Assembly (NCBI GenBank): GCA_002429085.1
Contig: DIYR01000093.1
Coordinates: 1 to 19,172 of the forward strand
Origin: Flavobacteriales bacterium UBA6049
Lineage (GTDB): Bacteria; Bacteroidota; Bacteroidia; Flavobacteriales_G; Salibacteraceae
DNA: 19,172 nt
Direction: 5' to 3'
The notes under the pieces: model-generated
What the model saw: the letters and a program-made list of their open reading frames with translations, nothing else
Told to the model about the DNA's origin: nothing
The model's database searches: none
Part shown: piece by piece, positions 1-7,028 of the stretch
Numbering within the stretch: the stretch's first letter is position 1
How the letters are laid out: the number at the start of each line of letters is the position of its first letter
Position numbers and translations under genes: made by a program

Positions 1-1209
1 CAATCTATAGTTGAGATAGGTGTTTGTACCATTCAGTTGTGTTACTGGGACTTGTATACTTGAGAAGTACCCTGCACCAAATCCAGCAGCTGTTAATTCA
101 CTTGCTCTATACATTATTTGGTGTTTCGCTCCCCAATACCAATTACCAAACATGGCTGGATATCCCGTAGAAGTATTAGAAATTGAACCTGTGTCTGGAG
201 TTGCAAATGTCGGAGAAGTAGTATCTACTGAAACTATTGAAACATCTCCACATGTTGGGGTCCAACCTGCACCAGAATAAGAAGTAACAGAATCTACCTG
301 TGCTGTTCCATCTGGAGCTACTGAACAGCTAGCATCCATACCAGAACTAGTAAAAACAGGAGCCGCAATTGAACTTGATATGGTAATAGTGTCAGAAATT
401 GATGCCCCCGCTGAATCAGTAGCAGTTACTGTGTAAGTACCATCAGTTAATCCTGTTATGGTATCGGCTGTTGCTCCATTTGACCACGATACGGATACTG
501 GACCTGAGTTGAACGTCCAGCTTACAGCGGCAGATCCATTCGCATCATTTGAACAGTTGTTGTTAGATAATGTGGTTGCTGAAGCACCAAAAACGGTATT
601 GAAAATGGTGAAATCATCAATTGCAATATCGTGTTGAAAGCTAGTTGTTGAATTATCTACAACAAAAGCAATTCTCACAGAATCGGAAGAATAGGCTGAG
701 AGATTATAAGTCATTTCAAACCACGTATCAGTAGTACTAAGAGCACCCATTGAATCTATTTGGGTCCATGTATTAGTTGACGAAGTCCATATATTAACAA
801 ATAGTGAGTTAGCGTTGGTGCTTGTAGTCCTACTATGAACCCAAACTGAAAGAGCTGGATTTGTAGAAGTTGTAAGATCGAATAATGGTGAAATTAACCC
901 GATATCATTATGATTTCCGAATCCATCTTCCACAAACATATATCGACCACCACCCGTATGATCTGAAGAAGGCCCTGTGTTTGATGATCCTGTAGGAGTT
1001 GATCTACCATACCAATCTTGTGTTGCGACATCTGTAGTGTCGTTAACCCAATCATTCACTAAAGGATTTGGTTCTGCTCCAGGAGCGAAAGAGGTATTGT
1101 CAAACGGAAATGTGTCAAAATTTTCCGTGTATGGATATGATGTGACGGTTTGTGACATCAATATCCCGCAGCTAGCTATGGCGAAAGCTAGGAGTACGAC
1201 TTTTTTCAT
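1..1209 (-). CDS. Secreted choice-of-anchor/MAM-like protein with SprB-like repeat, partial
   Basis: The reverse strand is open from an ATG at 1209 to the window edge, giving 403 residues with no stop, so the C-terminus lies outside. The start is followed by a classic signal peptide (residues 1-19, Lys2-Lys3 then a hydrophobic core, probable cleavage before Gln20). Residues about 24-205 begin with the YPYTENFDTFP signature and contain a W-rich beta-sandwich ending in DIAIDDFTIFN, as in choice-of-anchor J/MAM-like domains. Residues about 212-277 resemble a SprB repeat (conserved Cys, SWSNGATADTITGL, then GTYTVTATD). Residues about 278-403 resemble a module common in Bacteroidota surface proteins (GNWYWGAKHQIMYRASEL). 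The family suggests an extracellular, T9SS-exported adhesin or enzyme, but the sorting domain cannot be seen. Its binding target is unknown. An early Cys14 fits a lipobox loosely, but the h-region would be very short. Confidence 0.85.
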   Translation of the reverse strand, partial: MKKVVLLAFAIASCGILMSQTVTSYPYTENFDTFPFDNTSFAPGAEPNPLVNDWVNDTTDVATQDWYGRSTPTGSSNTGPSSDHTGGGRYMFVEDGFGNHNDIGLISPLFDLTTSTNPALSVWVHSRTTSTNANSLFVNIWTSSTNTWTQIDSMGALSTTDTWFEMTYNLSAYSSDSVRIAFVVDNSTTSFQHDIAIDDFTIFNTVFGASATTLSNNNCSNDANGSAAVSWTFNSGPVSVSWSNGATADTITGLTDGTYTVTATDSAGASISDTITISSSIAAPVFTSSGMDASCSVAPDGTAQVDSVTSYSGAGWTPTCGDVSIVSVDTTSPTFATPDTGSISNTSTGYPAMFGNWYWGAKHQIMYRASELTAAGFGAGYFSSIQVPVTQLNGTNTYLNYRL

Positions 1210-1270
1210 AGAATATATAGATTAAACGATTACAAACAATTTTGTGAAGCTTCCACTTCACGTTTAAGCT

Positions 1271-1335
1271 TGTCCTATTTAATCCATGGGAGGATCCTGC
1301 GAATCGAATACGATCACAAGCAGAGACTAAGGACT
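1271..1335 (-). repeat. Structured element, copy 1
   Basis: On the plus strand it starts TGTCC (1271-1275) and ends GGACT (1331-1335), the same borders as copies 2 and 3. Inside are AATCC-ATGGGAGGATCC and a longer variable stem: CTGC (1297-1300) pairs with GCAG (1320-1323) and encloses ATCG (1303-1306)/CGAT (1311-1314). ATCC (1282-1285) can pair with GGAT (1292-1295). It is the most diverged copy. An intervening hairpin AATGGAG/CTCCATT follows (1342-1360). The strand is inferred from the direction of the flanking genes. Confidence 0.6.
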
Positions 1336-1366
1336 TAACTGAATGGAGTTTTTCTCCATTACATAT

Positions 1367-1419
1367 TGTCCATTAAATCCAAAGGGGGACCCTGTACATA
1401 CAGGTTAAGACTGAGGACT
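1367..1419 (-). repeat. Structured element, copy 2
   Basis: Borders are TGTCC (1367-1371) and GGACT (1415-1419). The core AAATCCAAAGGGGGACC is followed by a stem CCTGT (1391-1395)/ACAGG (1400-1404) and then TTAAGACTGAGGACT. Copy 3 shares the core and the distal segment almost exactly but has CTTG/CAAG in place of CCTG/CAGG. This is a compensatory C-G to T-A change, as expected for selected RNA structure. A small hairpin ATCTA/TAGAT (1423-1436) separates it from copy 3. Confidence 0.65.
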
Positions 1420-1446
1420 GACATCTAAGTAGTAGATCAGCTCAAG

Positions 1447-1501
1447 TGTCCGAAAAATCTAAAGGGGGATCTTGCTTTTTACAAGTTTAAGACTGAGGAC
1501 T
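1447..1501 (-). repeat. Structured element, copy 3
   Basis: Borders are TGTCC (1447-1451) and GGACT (1497-1501). The core AAATCTAAAGGGGGATC is followed by the stem CTTG (1471-1474)/CAAG (1482-1485) and TTTAAGACTGAGGACT. A further weak stem AGTG (1503-1506)/CACT (1518-1521) follows. On the minus strand this copy would be the first one met after the lolA terminator. Confidence 0.65.
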
Positions 1502-1541
1502 CAGTGCTTAATGATGACACTAATGTATCAACTTTTTGAAT

Positions 1542-1571
1542 AAAAAAAAAGCCCATTGAAAAATGGGCTTT
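1542..1571 (-). terminator. Rho-independent terminator of ftsK-lolA
   Basis: A 10-bp perfect stem (1548-1557 with 1562-1571, GCCCATT core) has a 4-nt loop. On the minus strand it is followed by a run of nine T's (1550-1542). It begins 21 bp after the lolA stop codon. The plus-strand side lacks a strong T-run, so it acts mainly in the minus direction. Confidence 0.9.
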
Positions 1572-1592
1572 AAAATCAGTAAGTTACAAACG

Positions 1593-2249
1593 CTATCTTA
1601 GGTCAATAATATCATCTGCTTGAGATTCATCAAAAACGAAGAATGAATCTTGTAATGTTGTATTGGCCTTTAGTTCTTTAATCGTGTATGTATAAAGATT
1701 CCCATCTTTTCCATAGATCTCTACATGGTCTATAGTGTCTTTTCCTTTAGGGACATATAGTTTAATTGTGTGATATGGTTTACCACCTTTTTCTGGAAAT
1801 AATTTGATGACGTCTAGCGTCTTTCCACCTTTTTGAATTTCTTTTTCATACATATAGTTGAAACCATTCTCATACATGGTGAATAATTCTGAAGGCTTCA
1901 TCATTTCTTCGCTGTCTTCATCTCCACCAGCTTCGGCAATTTGAAGTTCTCCATCATCTGGTAGGTATGTCCAAATGGTTTTGCCATCGCTTACTCTAAC
2001 CAAACCATTTAATTCTAGTTTATACGCATCGCCTTTAATCCAGATCTTACCCTCTTGTGTTTCATCTATTCCAGCATCAGAGTTTTTCAAATTGTACGAA
2101 AAACCAGCTTCAACTGTTTTGTATGTTTTTCCTTTAGCAACAAGCTTATCTAAAATTACTTTGGCTTTCGGATCTTTCTGATTTGCATCTTGAGCAAAAC
2201 TTGCAGTAAATAATGCCAAGCTTAATACTAATGCGCTAATGAATTTCAT
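1593..2249 (-). CDS. lolA: LolA-family outer-membrane lipoprotein carrier
   Basis: This 218-residue protein has a signal peptide (1-19, cleavage likely between Ala19 and Gln20). The mature part reads as the LolA half-barrel: an ILDKLVAKGKTYKTVEAGFSY opening, then GKIWIKGDAYKLEL and VSDGKTIWTYLP, which are the concave-sheet strands typical of the family. LolA takes lipoproteins released by LolCDE and carries them across the periplasm. An acidic insert (about residues 110-117, GGDEDSEE) sits in the middle, and this LolB-less lineage may hand over cargo in its own way. The gene starts 18 bp after ftsK, the usual Bacteroidota neighbour, and is followed directly by a terminator, so the two form an operon. 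The function rests on family similarity and context. Confidence 0.88.
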   Translation of the reverse strand: MKFISALVLSLALFTASFAQDANQKDPKAKVILDKLVAKGKTYKTVEAGFSYNLKNSDAGIDETQEGKIWIKGDAYKLELNGLVRVSDGKTIWTYLPDDGELQIAEAGGDEDSEEMMKPSELFTMYENGFNYMYEKEIQKGGKTLDVIKLFPEKGGKPYHTIKLYVPKGKDTIDHVEIYGKDGNLYTYTIKELKANTTLQDSFFVFDESQADDIIDLR

Positions 2250-2267
2250 GATTGTGATTTTCTAAAT

Positions 2268-4856
2268 TTAACGTAAGTCTTCCAACAACTGTTCCAAAGC
2301 CATTTCATCTGGTATTAGAACTTGTCTTGCTTTACTACCTTCAAACGGTCCAATGATGCCAGCGGCCTCCAACTGATCTACAATTCTACCAGCTCTATTG
2401 TACCCTAATTTTAGTCTTCGTTGAAGTAAAGATGCTGAACCTTGTTGATGCTGTACTACAATTCGTGCAGCATCTTCAAAGAGTTTATCACGATCCATAT
2501 CAGCAAAATCTTCACCTCCTCCAGACGAATTCTCATCTACATATTCTGGAAGTAATAATGCGCTTGGATACGCTTGTTGAGATCCAATAAAGTCTGTTAT
2601 AGATTCTACTTCTGGAGTATCTACAAATCCACATTGTAAACGAACTAAGTCATTTCCTAATGATAAAAGCATATCACCTCGTCCGATTAGCTGATCTGCT
2701 CCACCTGCATCTAAAATGGTTCGACTATCAATTTTTGATGTTACTCTAAAAGCTATACGAGCTGGGAAGTTGGCTTTTATAATACCTGTAATTACGTTTA
2801 CAGATGGACGCTGTGTGGCAATGATTAGGTGAATTCCAATGGCACGTGCTAACTGAGCTAAACGAGCTATTGGTGTTTCCACTTCTTTACCAGCTGTCAT
2901 AATGAGATCTGCAAACTCATCTACTACAAGTACAATATATGGTAAGTAACGATGCCCATTTTCAGGATTCAACTTTCTAGCTTTGAACTTAGCGTTGTAC
3001 TCCTTGAGATTTCGAACCATGGCGTCTTTCAATAGCTCATAGCGCTGATCCATTTCAATACACAGACTGTTTAAGGTATGAATAACTTTTGTTGTATCTG
3101 TGATGATTGCTTCTTCAGAATCGGGGAGTTTGGCTAAGTAATGACGTTCAATTTTATTGAATAAGGTTAATTCTACCTTTTTAGGATCTACTAGTACAAA
3201 CTTGATTTGAGATGGGTGTAACTTATATAGTAATGAAACCAAAATAGCATTCAATCCAACTGATTTACCTTGCCCTGTAGCACCTGCCATTAACAAGTGA
3301 GGCATCTTGGCTAAATCGGTAACGAATGTTTCATTGTTGATCGTCTTTCCGAGGGCTACAGGCAGTGCAGCTGTACTGTTCTGGAATTTATCAGAAGCAA
3401 TTAGGCTGCGCATACTCACAATGTCAGGTTTTCCATTTGGTACTTCAATACCAATAGTGCCCCGCCCTGGAATAGGAGCGATGATACGAATACCAAGTGC
3501 TGATAAACTCAAAGCAATATCGTCTTCTAAGTTTTTGATCTTAGATATACGAACACCTGCTTCTGGTACAATTTCATATAATGTGACTGTAGGTCCAATG
3601 GTAGCCTTGATATGCTCAATTCCGATTTTGTAGTTACGAAGCGTATCTACAATTCTGTTTTTATTTGCCTCTAATTCATCACGATCGATTTGAATACCAC
3701 CACCGCCATGATCTTCAAGCTTATCGATTGGTGGATATTGGAACTTAGACAGATCAAGTGTTGGATCGTATTCACCTAATTCTTCTAGAGAAGCACCTGT
3801 AGTTTTAGCAACAGTTTCTTCTTTGGCTACTTCTTCAATCTCCATTTCAACTGCTTCTTCTGATTCAGTTTCGCTTGGAACTTGATTTACAACTTCAGAA
3901 GATGATCCCAAATCAATTTCTAATTCATTAGAATCTGATGTTACAGGAGTTGGTGGAGGTGTGCTTGTATCTAAATCAACAGAGGTAGAAGTTAGTTCGA
4001 TTTCATTCTTTTCTTCTGTATCCTCTTGAGGATCATTTGATTGTATAAGTTCGAAGTCTAGTGCTGCAGCTTCTTCTTCTACAGATAGATCTTCTTCTTC
4101 AAGCTGATCTGTGTGTGTTGTACTATTGTCCGGTACTTCTACTGGTTTTACAGACGACACAGACTCTTCAGGAATGGTGCTATTGTCTAATTCACCAGTT
4201 TTATCTTTTTGAACAAACCATTCTCCTAATTGAGTTAATGTAATGTTGAAATCTAGGAGAACAAACAATAGCCCAGAAAACAGAATGATAATTAGTAGAC
4301 CAGCATTACCTACCAAAATAGAGAGCCAATGGTTCATAGCCATTCCAATTCCTCCTCCTAGAAATAGAAGTTTACCAGAATCAAAGAAAAAGCCAAGGAA
4401 CATAGGTAACCAAATGGCTGCAAAAAGTGAGTACTTTAATACTTTCTTGAATGGCAACAGCATAATGTTGAACAATACTTTGAATCCCATTAAGAAAGTG
4501 ATTAATACTAATGAGAAGGCACTAATACCAAACCAATCGCCAATGAATTTCTGAGAGATTTTAGCTCCACCTGAACCTAACCAATTAGAGATTTCAGCTT
4601 CACTACTTAATTCTGAAGTAGGAGTTGATAATATGCTTTGATCTGCATTACCTGTGAACAGATATGACGTAAAAGCAACCAATAAGAATAGGCTTAAGCA
4701 TAAAAGAACTAAACCTATTGAATTTCGAACTTTAGTGGATGAATATTTAGATGAAATAGAGGCGGTTCGGTCTTTCCAACTAATAGCCTTTGCTTTTTTA
4801 GTTGGTTTAGAATTCTCGTCTTGGGCTTCTTTTCTTTTATTTCTTGCTTTTGCCAT
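2268..4856 (-). CDS. ftsK: FtsK/SpoIIIE DNA translocase
   Basis: This 862-residue septal DNA pump helps clear and resolve chromosome termini at division. The N-terminus is basic, followed by four membrane segments (about 43-68, 108-135, 139-157 and 172-203). An acidic, Ser/Thr/Glu-rich linker spans roughly 210-360. The alpha domain follows, and the RecA-like motor has Walker A GATGQGKS (about 524-531) and Walker B IVLVVDEFADL (about 637-647). The gamma winged-helix domain (about 795-845, ASLLQRRLKLGYNRAGRIVDQLE) reads polarity sequences and activates XerCD in better-known relatives. The ATG at 4856 is preceded by an AT-rich leader and a TAATTTTG element. All key ATPase residues are present, and the linker is short compared with E. 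coli FtsK. Confidence 0.97.
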   Translation of the reverse strand: MAKARNKRKEAQDENSKPTKKAKAISWKDRTASISSKYSSTKVRNSIGLVLLCLSLFLLVAFTSYLFTGNADQSILSTPTSELSSEAEISNWLGSGGAKISQKFIGDWFGISAFSLVLITFLMGFKVLFNIMLLPFKKVLKYSLFAAIWLPMFLGFFFDSGKLLFLGGGIGMAMNHWLSILVGNAGLLIIILFSGLLFVLLDFNITLTQLGEWFVQKDKTGELDNSTIPEESVSSVKPVEVPDNSTTHTDQLEEEDLSVEEEAAALDFELIQSNDPQEDTEEKNEIELTSTSVDLDTSTPPPTPVTSDSNELEIDLGSSSEVVNQVPSETESEEAVEMEIEEVAKEETVAKTTGASLEELGEYDPTLDLSKFQYPPIDKLEDHGGGGIQIDRDELEANKNRIVDTLRNYKIGIEHIKATIGPTVTLYEIVPEAGVRISKIKNLEDDIALSLSALGIRIIAPIPGRGTIGIEVPNGKPDIVSMRSLIASDKFQNSTAALPVALGKTINNETFVTDLAKMPHLLMAGATGQGKSVGLNAILVSLLYKLHPSQIKFVLVDPKKVELTLFNKIERHYLAKLPDSEEAIITDTTKVIHTLNSLCIEMDQRYELLKDAMVRNLKEYNAKFKARKLNPENGHRYLPYIVLVVDEFADLIMTAGKEVETPIARLAQLARAIGIHLIIATQRPSVNVITGIIKANFPARIAFRVTSKIDSRTILDAGGADQLIGRGDMLLSLGNDLVRLQCGFVDTPEVESITDFIGSQQAYPSALLLPEYVDENSSGGGEDFADMDRDKLFEDAARIVVQHQQGSASLLQRRLKLGYNRAGRIVDQLEAAGIIGPFEGSKARQVLIPDEMALEQLLEDLR

Positions 4857-4888
4857 ATGAATCTCTAATTCACCTGTGGTAAGTATGT

Positions 4889-4896
4889 CAAAATTA
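4889..4896 (-). promoter_or_regulatory. -7 element for ftsK-lolA
   Basis: TAATTTTG on the minus strand matches the Bacteroidota -7 consensus TAnnTTTG perfectly. It lies 33 bp upstream of the ftsK ATG, which would leave a leader of about 26 nt. No clear TTG is found at -33, so the call rests on the -7 box and its position. Confidence 0.45.
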
Positions 4897-4998
4897 AACT
4901 ACGCGTTGCCGAGCATAAGAGGGAAGAGTAGGAGTTTTCCATAATCTTACTAACAGTGATTACTGGAATTTCTTGTGGCATTTGTGAAGCGAGTGTAT

Positions 4999-5006
4999 TA
5001 CCTTTA
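4999..5006 (+). promoter_or_regulatory. Possible -7 element for the Hpt gene
   Basis: TACCTTTA matches seven of eight positions of TAnnTTTG, 19 bp before the Hpt start codon. A TTG at 4973-4975 lies 23 bp upstream, at the wide end of accepted spacing. A TGGCA-to-GC pair (4976-4980, 4989-4990) also has sigma-54-like spacing but lacks the TT before GC. Either assignment is tentative. Confidence 0.3.
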
Positions 5007-5025
5007 TAGTCCAACCTTTTGAACA

Positions 5026-5373
5026 ATGGCTGATAAATTATATAGTCTTGATTTTGTGAACGAAATGGCTGGAGGTAACCAGGATTTCGTAAATCAACTA
5101 CTTACCCTTTTTGTAGAAACAGTGCCAGAATCTATCGAATTGATCAATGAGCACTATGAAAACAATAATTTAAGTGCCCTTGGTGGTGAAGCTCATAAAC
5201 TCAAGAGCACTATTAATACCGTTCAAATTCCTGCTTTTTCAGAAAAGATTAAAGAAATGGAACATATTGGTAAAACTGGAGAGAACATTCAGAATTTACC
5301 TGATTTGATAAAAGAATTTAATGAAATTTTACCAGCAGCTGTTGCACAAGTAAAAGAGTATTTAGAGAACTAA
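5026..5373 (+). CDS. Stand-alone Hpt phosphotransfer protein
   Basis: This 115-residue, all-helical protein carries the histidine phosphotransfer signature GGEAHKLKSTINTV, with His57 as the predicted phospho-acceptor and Lys60 in the usual supporting place. Helix predictions (about 10-30, 35-47, 50-65, 70-83 and 92-112) fit a four-helix Hpt bundle with a short N-terminal helix. Such proteins shuttle phosphate between the receiver domain of a hybrid histidine kinase and a response regulator in the cytoplasm. No kinase or receiver gene is nearby, so its partners are unknown. It is divergent from ftsK. Its stop codon (TAA, 5371-5373) overlaps the stop of the convergent beta-helix gene. Confidence 0.9.
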   Translation: MADKLYSLDFVNEMAGGNQDFVNQLLTLFVETVPESIELINEHYENNNLSALGGEAHKLKSTINTVQIPAFSEKIKEMEHIGKTGENIQNLPDLIKEFNEILPAAVAQVKEYLEN

Positions 5374-7016
5374 TTTGTAACATTTACTACTACAGGTTTA
5401 GACATTTGAGTTGAGCCTTGCATGACTGTCAGTATATAAACACCATTGTGTAAAGAATGTGGTAAGGTCAAGGTGAATGAGCTCCTGTTATGATCTACTC
5501 GTTCAATCCATTGTTTTACTTCAACTCCGTTTGAATGATGCATCCATATCTCTACTGCGCCTTCCTCAAATTGATCAATTGTCCAGTGCCATTGTAATGA
5601 TGAAATCGGATTTTCAAACGCCAGTTTTCCAATATTTTCTTTAGTTAGGTTTATGTTGAACAGATAAGGAGATTCAAATGGTCCAACATCAGGTTTAAGA
5701 CCTTGTAACCTTGGAGCATTGCTCATATCTGATTCAATTTTGTAATGTGGAAGTTTTTCTCCTGAATCAATTACACCGCTTTCCCAGGTTGGATTAAAAT
5801 CTGAAGAATGGCGATCTTTAAACCATTCGTCATTGATGTTTTCTTGATGGATGTTCCCTTTGTAATCAACTCCTAGATAGGGCACTTGAATGAAGGCTCT
5901 TTCCTCTTTATTAATAGAGCTGTAATGATCTAAATCTTTAGGTGCAACAATCAAGTTGTTGTATACATAGTAGTGAGTAGAATCAGGGTAAGAACGGTCG
6001 AATTTCATTCCAACGTTTGGAGATACAACGAGGTTATGAGCAACTACCGTTTCTTGATTTTGGGAATCGTCTTCTTTATTATTGAAGTAAATGCCGTATT
6101 CTCCATAAACAGATGAAAAACCAAAGCCAGGCTCAACAATAATGTTGTTATAAATTTTTGTGCCTCCAAGTCCAAAACAGCTGATTCCATTTCCGTTTCC
6201 GTATTGAATAGTGTTGTTGTAAACTGTTGGATTGGCTCCAGCACCTATAGCAATTCCACTCATTTGATTTGGGAATTTGGCTTGACTGTCGAACTCAATA
6301 AAATTATCGTGAACACTAGAGTTTATGCTAGACGCTACTTGGATAGCATCCCAGCCAGTGTAAGAAACGTGATTCTCATAAATGGTTAAGTTTTCGATTA
6401 GAGGATGAGCTAGGGTTCTATTTTCATCATTACATATGGTAGAAAATGATTTGTATTGGGTAGATCCAATGTAAAGCCCTTCTGTGCCAGTATGTTCTAT
6501 TAAACAGTGATGCACAGAGATATCTTTAATAGTGAAATCTGTTCGATTAAACTCTCCGCATTTTGCATCAGTTTTAATTTGAATGCCAGAACCAGCTACA
6601 TTATGAATATAGACATGATCTATAGTAAGACCATAACTACCTCTTGTTCCTCCAATTCCATTACCATTAACATCTGTAATTTCAATTCCATACTGAATTC
6701 CAGTTGAGCCATTTCCGGATATATGAACGTATGCACAGTAATTTAGAGAGATACCATAGTAATGATCGCTCTTTATAATAGCTTTTCCACTTGGATGATT
6801 CGTAACTACAATGGGATTTTGTTTCGTTCCTTGTAGGTCTACGAGTCTTAGGTTTCTATATGTTCCTGGAAGAAGAAATATGGTGTCTCCCGGGCTTACA
6901 TTTAACGTAATGCCTTTGCCCTGTACAATCATCTGCGTGGTACTATCAACCAGCACATGCGCACCTAAAGTGCATAGACTCAATAGTGAACAACATATAG
7001 AAAGTAGCAATTTCAT
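5370..7016 (-). CDS. Secreted right-handed parallel beta-helix protein
   Basis: This 548-residue protein has a signal peptide (about 1-19). From about residue 60 to 375 there is a ladder of short strands with Asn-rich turns (IENLTIYENHVSYTG, VYNNTIQYGNGNGI, KIYNNIIVEP), the hallmark of NosD/pectate-lyase-like parallel beta-helices. Such folds act as polysaccharide lyases, epimerases or sugar-binding proteins. The last 95 or so residues form a beta-sandwich ending NGVYILTVMQG then MSKPVVVNVTN, which resembles a T9SS type A sorting domain in diverged form. The gene is last in the polysaccharide operon, 12 bp after the membrane GT2 gene, which suggests it modifies, trims or binds the exported polymer. 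I cannot identify catalytic residues, so the activity is open. Confidence 0.82.
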   Translation of the reverse strand: MKLLLSICCSLLSLCTLGAHVLVDSTTQMIVQGKGITLNVSPGDTIFLLPGTYRNLRLVDLQGTKQNPIVVTNHPSGKAIIKSDHYYGISLNYCAYVHISGNGSTGIQYGIEITDVNGNGIGGTRGSYGLTIDHVYIHNVAGSGIQIKTDAKCGEFNRTDFTIKDISVHHCLIEHTGTEGLYIGSTQYKSFSTICNDENRTLAHPLIENLTIYENHVSYTGWDAIQVASSINSSVHDNFIEFDSQAKFPNQMSGIAIGAGANPTVYNNTIQYGNGNGISCFGLGGTKIYNNIIVEPGFGFSSVYGEYGIYFNNKEDDSQNQETVVAHNLVVSPNVGMKFDRSYPDSTHYYVYNNLIVAPKDLDHYSSINKEERAFIQVPYLGVDYKGNIHQENINDEWFKDRHSSDFNPTWESGVIDSGEKLPHYKIESDMSNAPRLQGLKPDVGPFESPYLFNINLTKENIGKLAFENPISSLQWHWTIDQFEEGAVEIWMHHSNGVEVKQWIERVDHNRSSFTLTLPHSLHNGVYILTVMQGSTQMSKPVVVNVTN

Positions 7017-7028
7017 ATAGTAGCTAAG

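Larger units (their letters stand above)
1210..1592. other. 383-bp non-coding region with structured repeats
   Basis: No credible ORF lies between the secreted-protein start and the lolA stop. From left to right it holds an inverted repeat GTGAAG (1244-1249)/CTTCAC (1256-1261) in the likely 5' leader of the minus-strand secreted protein, three tandem copies of a structured element (1271-1501), and the lolA terminator (1542-1571). I found no perfect TAnnTTTG promoter for the secreted protein on the minus strand, so the location of its promoter is unresolved. If transcribed toward that gene, the repeats would form a long structured leader. Confidence 0.7.

Noticed and set aside
1166..1171. Lipobox at Cys14 of the first secreted protein
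   Set aside because: The hydrophobic stretch before it would be only about nine residues, and a better signal-peptidase I site follows at residues 17-20.
20..1225. Plus-strand open frames opposite the secreted protein
   Set aside because: They are short, lack family features and lie antisense to a clear coding frame. Other short frames inside ftsK, the glycosyltransferases and the lipoprotein gene were dropped for the same reason.
1271..1501. Possible CRISPR array (three direct repeats with spacers)
   Set aside because: The units differ in length and sequence, contain internal compensatory stem changes, and the intervening segments are hairpins of different kinds. There are only three copies and no cas gene.
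4976..4990. Sigma-54 promoter for the Hpt gene
   Set aside because: GG-N10-GC spacing is right, but the TT before GC and the C at the end of TGGCAC are missing. A TAnnTTTG-like box lies just downstream. Chance match cannot be excluded.
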